Counted from the stretch's first letter, positions 35,780-44,887 are shown. The stretch: DNA of 64,000 bases from Aulostomus chinensis (GCA_037954235.1 JBBMOA010000001.1:12725980-12789979), one strand, 5' to 3'. Notes: a model not told the origin generated them from the letters alone. Translations and numbers: made by a program.

Positions 35780-35976
35780 TGAAAGAGTATCATTCTTTTA
35801 ACATGGTTACTGTCTTCCATGTAGAATACTGCACTTTATTTTAATTTTTGAAACTTCAAAATGTGCGCATACATCCTCTGGTATGGCGTGTGCTTACACA
35901 TATCGTGTAAATATCCATGGAGGGCTGCCAGGGATGAAAAATGCCAGGGCCATTTTTTGGTCCCAGTCCAGCCCTG
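35708..35976. mobile_element. Short element with 16-bp terminal inverted repeats (hAT-like)
   Basis: CAGGGCTGGACTGGGA at 35708-35723 is the exact inverse of TCCCAGTCCAGCCCTG at 35961-35976, giving a 269-bp element. CAGGG...CCCTG ends are usual in hAT elements of fish. The flanks (CGTTCTTC before, CTTCTTAA after) do not show a clean 8-bp duplication. A further CCAGTCCAGCCCTG end at 36587-36600 can also pair with the left terminus, so this may be nested in a larger element. Confidence 0.6.
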
Positions 35977-36600
35977 CTTCTTAACCTGCTCACGGTGTCC
36001 TGTCAGCTGTCTTCCCTCAAGGAGGTGGCCAGTCTTGCTCTGGAGCAGTTTCAAAAATAGGCCTCAGCACACTGCCTCTGTGCCATGCCTCTCTCATGCT
36101 CCTCTACTCTTTGGTGCACATGCCTCCAGTCTGTCAGGCCTCTAATGAAGACACTTGGATCACTGGGCTTGCTAAAAGCAGGGCAAACAAAACAAAACAA
36201 AGCATGACGTTGACCACAATAAGTCAGCCATTTCCACGTCGTGCCGTCCGTTCTAACGAAGAGCCTCTGGACGACAGGGTTTATGGAATCTTGTTGAGGA
36301 TGAAACTTTAAAAAATCAGTCCTCTGTGTGGAAGAAGGGCGACTAAAATAGTCTCCAACTGTCTGATCTGACTCCTCCACTTCCATTGCAACAGCATGGC
36401 TTGACTAAGAGAAAGAGAGAGAGCTGAGAGATTTCATTGGACGAGCCCAATGTCCTTCAAGAAAATCAACCAATGGGCCGCGTTTCGCGTCTCCGATACC
36501 GTTACGTTCGATTAAAATCTATACACTTTTGAAAAAAAAATTATGACAGTTATGGGCCGGCCCAAAGATGTGCATCGGCCAGGTGGCCAGTCCAGCCCTG
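35977..36600 (-). mobile_element. Remnant of hAT-type DNA transposon
   Basis: On the minus strand the segment starts at 36600 with CAGGGCTGGACTGG, a terminal repeat, followed by about 200 bp of leader and a reading frame (36386-36051) for the TTF-type zinc finger of hAT-like proteins. Downstream of the frame a shifted continuation (REQVKK-like residues within 35836-36054) looks like the next part of the protein. It then ends in the 269-bp inverted-repeat element. The 3' half of the transposase is missing. Confidence 0.6.
36051..36386 (-). pseudogene. hAT-family transposase fragment, TTF-type zinc finger
   Basis: The 111-codon frame carries, around residues 49-75, a sequence reading KWLTYCGQRHALFCFVC followed by a SKPSDPSVFIRGLTDW motif, and then HQRVEEHERGM and CAEAYF. 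The spacing of cysteines and histidines, the FCFVC core and the G-x-x-DWRH stretch are those of the TTF zinc finger at the N-terminal side of hAT-like transposases and ZMYM1-like host proteins. The frame ends at a stop straight after the finger. The dimerisation region and catalytic RNase-H-like domain are absent, so it is a dead fragment. A terminal inverted repeat lies 210 bp upstream. Confidence 0.65.
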
Positions 36601-36790
36601 GGTTCACCCTTGATGGGTCACCAGTCCATCCCAGGACCAACACACACACACAGACAGACAACCATTCACACTCACAGTCATTTAGAGTGTCCAGGTAACC
36701 ACTACCCTCTTGATGTCTGGACCGTGGGAGGAAGCTGGAGTACCAGAGAGAACCACCACAGAGACAGGGAGAACCTGCAGGAGGGGTGGA
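36601..36790 (-). mobile_element. SINE body fragment
   Basis: GTTCACCCTTGATGGGTCAC, CACACACACAGACAGACAAC, TTTAGAGTGTCCAGG and GGAGGAAGCTGGAGTACCAG are the body of the same SINE type as at 32561-32902, again on the minus strand. It directly abuts the hAT end at 36600. The tRNA-like head is missing; the sequence leaves the consensus after GGGAGAACCTGCAGG. Confidence 0.7.
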
Positions 36791-36810
36791 GGTCGATGAG
36801 TCCTGGAGAC

Positions 36811-36919
36811 GTTCAATAATGTCCACAACTTTGGCACCAAGAAGACAGCAGGTGATGGCACCTGGGAGTTCAACAGACCTGATGATTGAACCACCAATCA
36901 CAAGGATTTCAGCCTCCAT
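36811..36919 (-). pseudogene. SGNH/GDSL-like domain remnant of a retroelement
   Basis: The frame beginning MEAEILVIGGSIIRSVELPG and continuing with AITCCLLGAKVVDIIERL resembles the start of the SGNH (GDSL) esterase-like domain found in ORF1 of some LINEs and related fish retroelements, where the typical form is LVIGDSI followed by an R-V-LPGA-T-C-PGA pattern. The Asp before the nucleophile Ser is Gly here (GGS). The match is about 38 residues only and then the frame enters the SINE fragment. Assignment is by motif memory and tentative. Confidence 0.4.
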
Positions 36920-37197
36920 TGTAAACAGAGAGTTTAGAGAGAACCTGCTGTCAGCCTCACCAGTCAGGGCAGTGGCAGAGGCAGCAGAGTTGAATGAAGC
37001 AGGATCACCTGGCAGGTCTCAGCTGGAGGTGATGACATCACTGGCCTCAGTCCTCACCAGTGCTCTGCCTAGCAACAGGGACGATGGGGAGAAACCAGTA
37101 GTAGCGCTCTGAGAGTTGGAGACAGCAGGAGAGAGACCATGACAGAGTCACCCATGGGAAACTGTTGGATCCACTCAGGACCGGCTGGACAGACACA

Positions 37198-37520
37198 GAT
37201 CAAAGACAGAATTGATGATGTCATCAGGAGGCTTTGATGGTGTCTTTATTTGTACCTAGAATTCTGTCTTTGATCTCAGGAGGACATGAAAGAAACACAA
37301 TTGAGGAAAGCAGAGGAGAACATTCAGCTTCATTAGAAACACTTGAACTGTTGAACAGTAAAATTTGTTTGAAACAGTTTACAACACTGAGTGACAGGAT
37401 TGAAGAGGGAAGAGTTTTGTGTTTTCAGTTTAATTCTAACTTTAAACTGGGCATGAACATTTTTAGTCGTTCATATTCTAACATACAGAGGAAGTCATGA
37501 CATTCCCTTTTTTTAACCTG
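37198..37520 (-). repeat. Dispersed repeat block, inverted copy
   Basis: From AGAATTCTGTCTTTGATCTC (37260) to TCATGACATTCCC (37507) the sequence is the reverse complement of about 41138-41395, sharing TTCATATTCTAACATACAGA, AACTGAGTGACAGGATTG-like and AACTGTTGAACAGTA-type words. At its left, AGATCAAAGACAGAATT (37198) repeats the block's own end in inverse, forming a hairpin of about 80 bp with a GATGATGTCATCAGG palindromic region. Confidence 0.82.
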
Positions 37521-37726
37521 TCCTGTTCAGGAAATGGAAATGGAAATTTAGCTGCTATGTTGAATCAGAAAAACCTTTTGAAGTCTACTTTTGCTTCAGT
37601 CAGAAAGTGGACTGTTGTTAACTCTCACAATGGTTGGTGATTCTGGAGGAAGACAAAATCCTTATGAACCTCTTTTTAACAGACACACATTTCTAAAGAC
37701 ACTGGTTCATTTTATTTTTCTTCTTT

Positions 37727-37798
37727 CAGCAGAGGATGGTTTTGATCCATCGACCTCTGGGTTCTGGGCCCAGCACGCTTCCTCTGCGCCACTCTGCT
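37727..37798 (-). tRNA. Initiator-Met-like tRNA with anticodon CAG (likely pseudogene)
   Basis: On the minus strand the 72-nt cloverleaf starts AGCAGAGTGGCGCAG and ends CCATCCTCTGCT, with perfect AGCAGAG/CTCTGCT acceptor pairing. The CTGGG/CCCAG anticodon stem with C at position 33 and the ATC start of the T-loop are hallmarks of the vertebrate initiator tRNA. The anticodon loop reads CCCAGAA where the initiator has CCCATAA, so the anticodon is CAG (Leu) and not CAT; the changed triplet is CTG at 37764-37766 on the plus strand. Other changes are G to A in the T-loop (ATCAAAA) and G for A as discriminator. No T4 follows. It is probably non-functional. Confidence 0.8.
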
Positions 37799-38396
37799 CT
37801 ACCATTGATGGTGCCAGGAGGCCTAAAAACACACAAACACCAATTCAATCCAGGACCTTGGATCCTAAACTGAAACTCCATCACACGGTGGCTCTGCTGG
37901 GGCTCCCACAGGTGAGTGAGGCTGAGCTCCAGTCTGCTCTGAGGAGGCAGCAGACATCTGCACCACTCAGAGGTTTGGTTGGTGGCTTTGACAAAATCCC
38001 AACAAACTCAAATCCTGTTGAATCAGGAAGTTCTAGTTGAACTCTCATCCACGTCACATGACCAAGAAAACCTCCTCTTTCATTCAGACCAGAACAGACA
38101 AACATAGAAACATTGTTTCAGCTTCTGATCAAACAATAACATGTTCTTGTTTGTTTGCCATGTTCTATTAATCAGACTGATGATCTCTGGATGTTCTAGG
38201 AGAGGGGTCTGTTTCTGATGAAGCCTGTTTGGTCTGGGGGGGTTCAGATGGTGGGGCTGTTTCAGTTCTAGTGCTGAAGGCTTTCACCATGACAGTCAGA
38301 CTCTCCTCTGTCCTTCATGGTCCCTCAAATGTGCAGTGTGGACCTCACACACTGAATTTAGCCTGAAAACTCTTCATGAAAAGCAGGTGACTCAGA
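37799..38396. other. No gene recognised
   Basis: About 600 bp between the iMet-like and Asn tRNA genes. Short reading frames (37591-38040 plus, 37881-38105 minus) run through the tRNA and share no recognisable domain. No repeat family was recognised. Confidence 0.55.
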
Positions 38397-38470
38397 GTCT
38401 CTGTGGCGCAATCGGTCAGCGCGCTCGGCTGTTAACCGAGAGGCTGATGGTTCGAGCCCACCCAGGGACG
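38397..38470 (+). tRNA. tRNA-Asn (GTT)
   Basis: The 74-nt gene carries anticodon GTT at 38431-38433 in the loop CTGTTAA. Acceptor strands GTCTCTG and CAGGGAC pair throughout with one T-G pair. Box A (TGGCGCAATCGG) and box B (GGTTCGAGCCC) are intact. The sequence is very close to the vertebrate tRNA-Asn. The T-stem GATGG/CCACC has one A-C mismatch where the usual form is GGTGG. No T4 terminator is seen in the following 45 nt. It is likely transcribable, with transcription ending further downstream. Confidence 0.88.
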
Positions 38471-38779
38471 ATGAACAGGCTCTACTGGTGCTTAGGAGTC
38501 GCTGTGTTAATGATCTGAATGTGGAGGAGGCCTGCTGGCTGTGGGTAAAGTGGGGGCTCAGAGTTCGTGGAGTCGGCTCTGGAGTGAAGGGGGTCAGTGT
38601 TTGGTTCTCAGATGCTCCAGCTCAGGTTAGCGAGGTGGGGGAGAAACCAGTGAGAGCTCTGCCAGCTGGAGCCTCTTGGGTCCTGGGAGGCTTCACTCCT
38701 GGAGGTGGAAATGATAAGTTTTAAAATCTGCTCCTCTTCTTTCACGCTGACTTGTTTTCTTGGGTTCCCTCTTTCATTC

Positions 38780-39523
38780 ATGTGTGATTTTAGTCTCAGC
38801 TCTCTAAACCTGAACGGAGCCAGAACCCATTTTAAAAGAGCTGCTCTTTTAAACTCCTGGAGATCAAGAGGATCCTGCCATGTTTATCCAGGAGACCCAC
38901 AACACAACAGTCAGTGAATGGGGATGCAGGCAGGCTTTTAATGGGGGTCATTTGAAGTCCCAAGTCCAGTTGGAGCAGAGGCTGGAGTTTGATTCTCCAG
39001 GAGTTTTTGTTGTTGTTTTTTTCACCAGTTTCTTTTGGTTTGGAAGGAAATCATTCCAGGTGTTTGAAAGAAAGTGAGAGCAACTTTGGAAAATGTTCAA
39101 CTGGTGTTTTTAAATGTCTTTGCACCAACAAATGGTGGACAGGACAGCTTTGGAAACATTTTAATGCCACCGTTCAACAGTGAATCTGCTGGTTTCCTGT
39201 TTTTAGGAGCTGATGGGAGCTGCACAGAGAAGCTCTTTGAGACAGGAACCATTCAGAGCTCCATCCTGCTTCTTCCAGCAGGATCCACAGATCCACCAAC
39301 ACACCAGCTGTTTGATGAGTGGAGGCTTTTGACCAGGATTCCTGGACAGCACAGCTGGACTCACTCAACAGCTAACTTGTTAGCACCGACTAGACAGGAG
39401 CGCTTCTATGGTTTTACTCAGTGGTTCAATGTTTTTAAGAGATGTCCCATTCAGCCTGTGGGTTTGAGTGATCACTCTTCAGTCTCCTGTTCTGTTTTAT
39501 TAAAATATTCATTTAAAAGCTCC
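38780..39523 (+). pseudogene. Decayed LINE ORF2, APE-type endonuclease (L1/Tx1-like)
   Basis: The fragments read, in order, SLNLNGARTHFKRAALLNSW (around 38790-38850), FIQETHN in another frame (from 38883), VFLNVFAPTNGG in a third frame (about 39105), FLFLGADGSCTEK (about 39200), LFDEWRL (39310), WTHS (39355) and PVGLSDHSSVSC (39455-39490). The S-x-N-x-N-G, Q-E-T-H, Y/FAPTN, G-D-x-N (here GADGSC) and S-D-H motifs are those of the AP-endonuclease domain of L1/Tx1-like LINEs. There are at least two frameshifts, and the essential G-D-F-N is changed to G-A-D-G. The reverse transcriptase part is absent. It is a dead 5'-ORF2 fragment. Confidence 0.75.
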
Positions 39524-39688
39524 TGAGAGAGAGAGAGAGAGAGAGGGAGGGAGAGAGAGAGAGGGAGAGAGAGAGAGAGGGGGGGGTAGACAGAGAGAGG
39601 GGGAGAGAGGGGGGAGACAGAGGGAGAGAGAGGGGGAGAGAGGGGGGAGACAGAGGGAGAGAGGGGGGGAGACAGGGAGAGAGAGGAT
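39524..39688. repeat. Purine-rich (GAGAGAGGG)n low-complexity tract
   Basis: The tract consists of GAGA and GGGGG words only, interrupted by ACAGAG. Its complement gives the Ser-Leu-Pro open reading frame at 39509-39691, which is not a gene. Such mirror-like purine strands can adopt triplex structure. Confidence 0.95.
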
Positions 39689-40396
39689 CAAACTGATCTC
39701 AAACTTGACTTCAAAATTCTCTGATTATAATCATTTTTACTCCTTGATAGATTCATCACTGCAGTGTCATAGAGGGTCCATTACTATTGCAGTATATTAA
39801 AGAATATAAGAACGAGGTTACCATTCATGTAAATATAATATTTCATGTATTGCAGTATATTTTCAAAGATATAACACTTTAATTTTTTTAATAAGAGACT
39901 TTAATGTGAGACTTTAATGTCTGTCTTTGATCTCTAACTCTGACTCTGATGTCATTGGTGGTGACTGAACTCTACCCCCTGAAAGACTGGGAAGGCTCCT
40001 ATTGGTGATGTCATCATAAATACATGAAGGTCTTTTTTCAATGGTATAACATTAAAGCTCATCTTAGTAAAACAATCAAGTTACTAAATTCTTGAAAAAA
40101 TGACTGTCACTGACTTAAATAAATCAAATCTACTTCAAAGTTCCTTCTGTTGTCATAAGTCAGCCATTTTAAGTGTACTTGTAGTTCCAGAACATTCCAA
40201 GAGGAGATGATATGAATCATTTTGTTAGATGAACTCAGTTCCTCTGCTTTGATGTTGGTGGACTGAGGGGAGTTTGCCTGAACCTGCTTGGACCTGCTGG
40301 CTCCTGCTCAGTCCCTCACTCAGCCTCACTCAGCCTCAGCAGCACCGCTCCACTGAGGCCTGATTCAGGTTCCTAGCAACCAAATAGGAGGAGAGC
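39689..40396. other. No gene recognised
   Basis: AT-rich unique sequence with no supported gene or RNA. It contains GTCTGTCTTTGATCTC (39918-39933), a word shared with the dispersed repeat block, and GATGTCATCA, but no longer match was seen. Confidence 0.5.
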
Positions 40397-40447
40397 TGAA
40401 CCTTCTTGCTGGGAGGCCACAGTGCTGACCACTGCACCATTGTGTCC
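40397..40447 (-). mobile_element. SINE tRNA-like head fragment
   Basis: AACCTTCTTGCTGGGAGGCC and CACAGTGCTGACCACTGCAC are, on the minus strand, the box-A side of the SINE head seen at 32850-32902. The box-B side and the body are missing. Confidence 0.65.
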
Positions 40448-40519
40448 CCTGAAAATGCCACCACCTTGTTGGGATTTTCTGTAAAAGCAAGCACACATGA
40501 ACACAGCAGCTTCTTCACA

Positions 40520-40592
40520 GGGCTGGTGGCGCAATGGATAACGAGTCTGACTACGGATCAGAAGATTCTAGGTTCAACTCCTGGCCGGCTCG
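40520..40592 (+). tRNA. tRNA-Arg (ACG)
   Basis: The cloverleaf is 73 nt with anticodon ACG at 40553-40555 (loop CTACGGA) and anticodon stem CTGA/TCAG. Acceptor GGGCTGG/CCGGCTC pairs at all positions counting G-T pairs, and the T-stem CTAGG/CCTGG also pairs. The D-stem has one mismatch (GCGC against GAGT). Box A TGGCGCAATGG is intact. Box B reads GGTTCAACTCC, with A for the usual G. No T4 terminator follows within 40 nt. It is close to vertebrate tRNA-Arg-ACG and likely usable. A SINE head fragment lies 70 bp upstream. Confidence 0.85.
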
Positions 40593-41127
40593 CTTTGAAC
40601 TTTATACTGAGAAGATGAAGTGAGAACCACTGATCAGAGTCACTGAAGTCCTCCCAGGTTCCCTCCTTGTCTGCTGGAAACATGAACACATGAATGATCC
40701 TGCTACCTCTCATGTTAAGCTGCACTTGACAGTGACAGCAGGAGAACAAAAATCCCAGTGTGTCATCAACATTTCCTGTCAATCAATGATAGAAGCTGTT
40801 GAGTTTCTGGATCAGAACAAGGAGAAAGGAGCCCCAATGAAAGAGTGATGGTTCTTGATTCTGATTTTGTTCTTCACTCCTACACCAGAGAGTGAAAGTG
40901 TGGGCTGGAGCAACTGCCTGCTTCAGAGTGGGAGGAGCCTCAGGACGTTCCAGTGAGAGCTGCAAACTTCCACCAGCGCCCAGTGCCAGCAGGTCTTCAT
41001 GATGGAGCTGAGAAGAACACAACAACACCAGAGCACTGGAGAGGAGCACAACACTTCTTTGCTTCCAGGCCTCTCTCATGTCTGTCTGTCCATCTGGAGC
41101 TGGGGGGAGGAGCTTCACATGTTTTTC
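40593..41127. other. No gene recognised
   Basis: About 535 bp without a supported gene. Antiparallel open reading frames (40783-41118 minus, 40953-41135 plus) overlap and have no recognisable domain. Confidence 0.5.
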
Positions 41128-41625
41128 TTTTTTAAAAAAGGGAATGACATGACTTCCTCTGTATGTTAGAATATGAACGACTAAAAATGTTCATCCACAG
41201 TTTAAAGTTAGAATTAAACTGAAAATACAAAACTCTTCCCTCTTCAATCCTGTCACTCAGTGTTGTAAACTGTTTCAAACAAATTCTACTGTTCAACAGT
41301 TCAAGTGTTTCTAATGAAGCTGAATGTTCTCCTCTACTTTCCTCAATTTAGTTTCTTTCATGTCCTCCTGAGATCAAAGACAGAATTCTAGTTACTGTCA
41401 AAGCCCTGATGACATCATCAGGAACTCTGACTTTGATCTGGAGACTCTTGCTTTAACCTGAATTTGCTCTGACTAATGTTTTAGTTTAGGTTGCATGATA
41501 CCGACCACCTCATTTCTCCTGATGGACTGGTGACCTGTCCAGGGTGAACCCTGCCTCTTGCCCAATGTCACCTGGGATCGCCCCCCCCCCATGACCCTTA
41601 AAGGATAAGAACAGAAAGTGGATGG
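41128..41625 (+). repeat. Dispersed repeat block, longest copy, ending in SINE tail
   Basis: The left half (41135-41395) is inverted at 37255-37520. The right half (41328-41600) recurs directly at 32906-33190. It ends in the SINE tail GACTGGTGACCTGTCCAGGG, a C run of 10-11 and the GGATAAG...GTGGATGGA terminus typical of that SINE's 3' end. So this copy unites both other copies and gives the order of the full unit. Confidence 0.82.
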
Positions 41626-42431
41626 AGGGATGGACTCAGCACTGAAATCAGCTGATCTGATCCACATTCTAATGTTTCCTGTCCCTCTTCAGGAGTCAGT
41701 CAGAATAGTAGTGTATATAATCATGTATATCCAACCTTGTAGTATCTTTCCAAAGCTTTTAGTATTTCTTCTTGTTTCTACTTGTAGTTTTAGTGTCTGG
41801 ATCTTTTCTTTTGATGTCCTGCTGTCTGCTCTTTGCTTTTGGAGCTTCCTTCCCAACAACTACCAGGCCTCCTGGGTACTGTAGGAAACATGGTCAAGTT
41901 CTTCTGACTTCTCCAGGAACGTCCTGCTCACATTGGTCTGTCTTCATTTTGACTCCTCCCACTGCCACAATGACCAGCCTTTATACTCTTGGTGACTGGG
42001 GCCCTGGTTGCTGCAGGCCTCAACACCAGCCTGTGGTTGTGAGCAGGGCAGAACAGAACTGACAGTATCTCCCATGCAGGACCTGGGTCAGCACCTGGTG
42101 CCAGCTGGGGCACCGCTTTAACCTGGACCCCTAGAAGATCTTCTCCAGGAACTGGCCTTTTTCAATCGAAACAGCATGAAACTTCAAGTAAAGAATTAAA
42201 ATTATTTAATTCACAATGAGGCCTCTGTCATAAAACAAAGGAACAACTGACTACCTCCCCATGACTTCACCCTGATAACCAGGAGGTAACCTGGTAGTCA
42301 GAGGAGCGATGCTCAGGTCTGTGGACTCAGAGGAGGGTTCTTCTTTTGGTCACAGGTTTGAAGATATCAGTGGAAGAGAGAGGAGAGGCTGTGAGAGACC
42401 TGCCACACCTCTCCAGTGACCTGGGACATGA
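41626..42431. other. No gene recognised
   Basis: About 800 bp of unique-looking sequence. Reading frames at 41618-41884 and 41772-42062 overlap on the same strand in different frames and have no family features. Confidence 0.5.
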
Positions 42432-42514
42432 TGGCAGTGGTGGGATTTGAACCCACGCCTCCTCAGAGGACTGGAGCCTTAATCCAGCACCTTAGACCGC
42501 TCGGCCACACTACC
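42432..42514 (-). tRNA. tRNA-Leu (AAG)
   Basis: The 83-nt class II tRNA on the minus strand has acceptor GGTAGTG/CACTGCC pairing perfectly. The anticodon AAG (plus-strand CTT at 42478-42480) lies in the loop TTAAGGC with stem CTGGA/TCCAG. The long variable arm forms a CCTC/GAGG stem. Box A TGGCCGAGCGG is intact and box B reads GGTTCAAATCC, with A for G. No T4 is seen downstream within about 40 nt. It closely resembles vertebrate tRNA-Leu-AAG and is a sound candidate for a working gene. Confidence 0.9.
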
Positions 42515-42649
42515 TCACTGTGCTGCTCTCTGAGTTGGTCTGCTAAAGGCATGTTGAAGAGGAAGTAACATCATGATATCAAACTTATTCTGAAGGGGGA
42601 CCCCTTTCCTCCACGGTCACAGGAAGTGACAACAGCGCTGCTAGAAGCA

Positions 42650-42905
42650 GGAAAGAAATGGTAAAAGGACTCAGTTTGTACAGAGCCTTTCTACCTCAGC
42701 AGCACTCAAGGAGCTGAACAATGTCCTCTCATTCACACACACTCACACACTGATGCTGAAGGCTGCCATGCAAGGAGCCAACCTACTCATCAGAAGTATT
42801 TAGGGGTTCAGTATCTCACTCAAGGACACTTTGACATGGTCACTGGAGAAAGTGAGGATCAAACCAGCCACCCTTTGGTTGCCAGACGGCCACGCTACTC
42901 CTGAG
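42650..42905 (-). mobile_element. tRNA-derived SINE of a second type
   Basis: On the minus strand the head carries TAGCGTGGCCG (box A-like, 42886-42896) and GGTTTGATCC (box B-like). The body continues with AGTGTCCTTGAGTGAGATAC, TGGCAGCCTTCAGCATCAG and GTGTGTGAATGAGAGGACAT. This layout is common in fish genomes and differs from the SINE at 32561-32902. The end lies near the T/A-rich ACAGAGCCTTTC at about 42690; the exact limits are uncertain. Confidence 0.65.
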
Positions 42906-43387
42906 TCATGTGACCTGGATAAGATGGTGAACTACAGCTGATCGCCATGCTAGCAAACCCCTTTTGTTTGGTTTGGTTGTTGTTTAGTGACTGTGGATGA
43001 ATACACAGGAGAAGTTGAGCATAAATTTGTGTTCCCTGTTCACTTGAATGTATGCAGGAGTGTGAGGTGGAAATAATACTTGGAGGAGAATGAGAGTTCA
43101 GTCTCAGCGCTATGACCTGTGCTGACACTAAAACATGTCAGCCCACAGAACAAAGATGGCAGTCCTCTTGGAAAGCAGGTACACCACACATACATGAAGA
43201 AACCCTACAGGAAACAAATATGTTGCCAGAGACTTTTACTCTGTTTTTGTTGTTTACCCAAGAACAGGATTGGAGGGAGACTGATGGTCGCTGTTTGGGT
43301 TTTTGGAAAACAAGGAGGCTGTGGGTTCAAGCTGGATTCTCAGAGACGATTTCCCCAACCTCTACATTGGCATCTACACTGTCATCT
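42906..43387. other. No gene recognised
   Basis: The frames at 43112-43423 and 43119-43397 overlap in different phases and show no domain. GTGGGTTCAAGCT at 43321 resembles an isolated Pol III box B without a cloverleaf. Confidence 0.5.
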
Positions 43388-43497
43388 AGTCACGTGACTG
43401 AAGTCATCCAGTCACGTGACTGAAGTCATCCAGTCACATGACTGAAGTCATCCAGTCACGTGACTGAAGTCATCCAGTCACGTGACTGAAGTCATCC
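43388..43497 (+). repeat. 22-bp minisatellite with E-box palindrome, 5 copies
   Basis: The unit AGTCACGTGACTGAAGTCAT plus CC is repeated at 43388, 43410, 43432, 43454 and 43476, with one C-to-A change... the third copy reads CACATG in place of CACGTG. A degenerate sixth unit follows (ATTCATGTCAGTGATGTCAT). Each intact unit contains the 10-bp palindrome GTCACGTGAC with a CACGTG E-box, so four sites are regularly spaced about two helical turns apart. Confidence 0.95.
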
Positions 43498-44593
43498 ATT
43501 CATGTCAGTGATGTCATTTGGCAGGACTGTCATTGCCGTCTCATTCTAGAAAAGAATCCAGACTCCACCTGTGGCTCCATGATAACTGATGGACCTCTGG
43601 TTGGAGGCTGGACGATGATGTTTGGACTGGAAGGAAAACTCCTTGTCCAAATTCCATTGTGTTCAAATTTAAAGTCCCACAATAAGAAGTAGCTGAATCT
43701 GACAGGTGGAGGTTTGGAACTACAAGATGGTGATGTTTTCTTGACTTGATGCTCTGACTGTCAGGGTGGATGACAGCTTCTTCTGCTGCTGCATCTGAGT
43801 GGCTAGGATTGGAGCTTTTACCCTCCAAGGTTGTTTGGTTCCAGGGGAAATTCTAAAATTCCAGTCCCCAACCTGGGCTGTTCTGAAACTCTTCTCCTGA
43901 ATCACTCCTGAGCTGCAGCAAGAACAAATACCAGTGCCAACCAGATCAACTTCATGGCTGCTAACAGCCTCAGACACTTGATTTCCATCAATCTGGAGCC
44001 AAGAAGGCCCTCACCTGTGGTTCTCCTCCAGGAGGGTCCAGGTTCTGCCATTGTGGCTCCTGGTGCCACTGCCAGAGAGCCTCAGCTGCACACTGCAACA
44101 TTTCAACAGGAGATTGACATTCCTTCAAATGTCCTGACATCTGATTCCAATGGTTCTGTTCCATATTTATATTTTAAAATGAATCACACAATGAAAGCTG
44201 CCTCAGCTGCTTTAAGAGAGAGAACAAGCTAAGAGATCTGAAACCAGTAAAATATGCTTTTCTGTGTGCAAACTAGTGAGGGGCATGGAAGGATATTTTA
44301 CCACCAATACAGAACCCAGACTTTAGTCATGTGATGAGATGGAGACTCTGATGATGAAGTTAATGGACAAAATGTGACTTGAGAGAAAACACATTTCTTC
44401 AGCAGACTTTGATCCAACATTGAAGTTAGATTTTGGTGGCTGCTCCATGTTGGAGGAAACCAGGCGATGTTGGACCGTCACAGGGAAGCTCCTTTGCCTC
44501 CTCTGCTGCCAGTTCAACCACTCACTCCCATCAGTGGAGAGCAGCTTCAACTGGGTTTGGAATGTACCATTGTGGATGCATAGGAATGTGGAG
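43498..44593. other. No gene recognised
   Basis: About 1.1 kb with several overlapping reading frames on both strands (43541-43977 minus, 43954-44232 plus, 44323-44550 minus). None has a recognisable motif or a convincing gene structure. No repeat was recognised. Confidence 0.5.
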
Positions 44594-44597
44594 AAAA
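44594..44597 (-). terminator. Pol III T4 terminator of tRNA-Leu (CAG)
   Basis: AAAA on the plus strand reads TTTT on the tRNA strand and begins 8 nt after the tRNA 3' end. It is the only clear Pol III terminator found directly downstream of any tRNA in the window. Confidence 0.7.
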
Positions 44598-44604
44598 TGT
44601 CCTT

Positions 44605-44687
44605 TGTCAGAAGTGGGATTCAAACACACACCTCCAGGAGCGACTGCGACCTGAACGCAGCGCCTTAGACCGCTCAGCCATCCTGAC
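44605..44687 (-). tRNA. tRNA-Leu (CAG), mildly diverged
   Basis: The 83-nt class II tRNA has acceptor GTCAGGA/TTCTGAC pairing apart from a G-T, and anticodon CAG (plus-strand CTG at 44651-44653) in the loop TTCAGGT with stem CTGCG/CGCAG. Box A TGGCTGAGCGG has one change. In the T-stem GTGTG/CCCAC there is one T-C mismatch, and the T-loop reads TTTGAAT for TTCGAAT, which weakens box B. A T4 terminator follows 8 nt downstream. Overall it is close to vertebrate tRNA-Leu-CAG; it could be transcribed poorly or be a young pseudogene. Confidence 0.82.
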
Positions 44688-44887
44688 AGACACTTAGATG
44701 AAGACTGAATTAATTCACTTACAAAGTAGAATTTTTTCCACAGGAGCTACTGGCTCCTTAGTTGTTGCATTTATTGTTAACATTAAACACACAGTCTGAG
44801 TTCATGGCAGGAAGAAATGAACCAGAACATTAGAACCACATTGCATCTCTTGATCAGTTTGTTACATGGGACACATTCCAGACAGGA

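Noticed and set aside
43316..43340. Isolated box-B-like GTGGGTTCAAGCT as a tRNA.
   Set aside because: No D-arm, anticodon arm or pairing acceptor around it.
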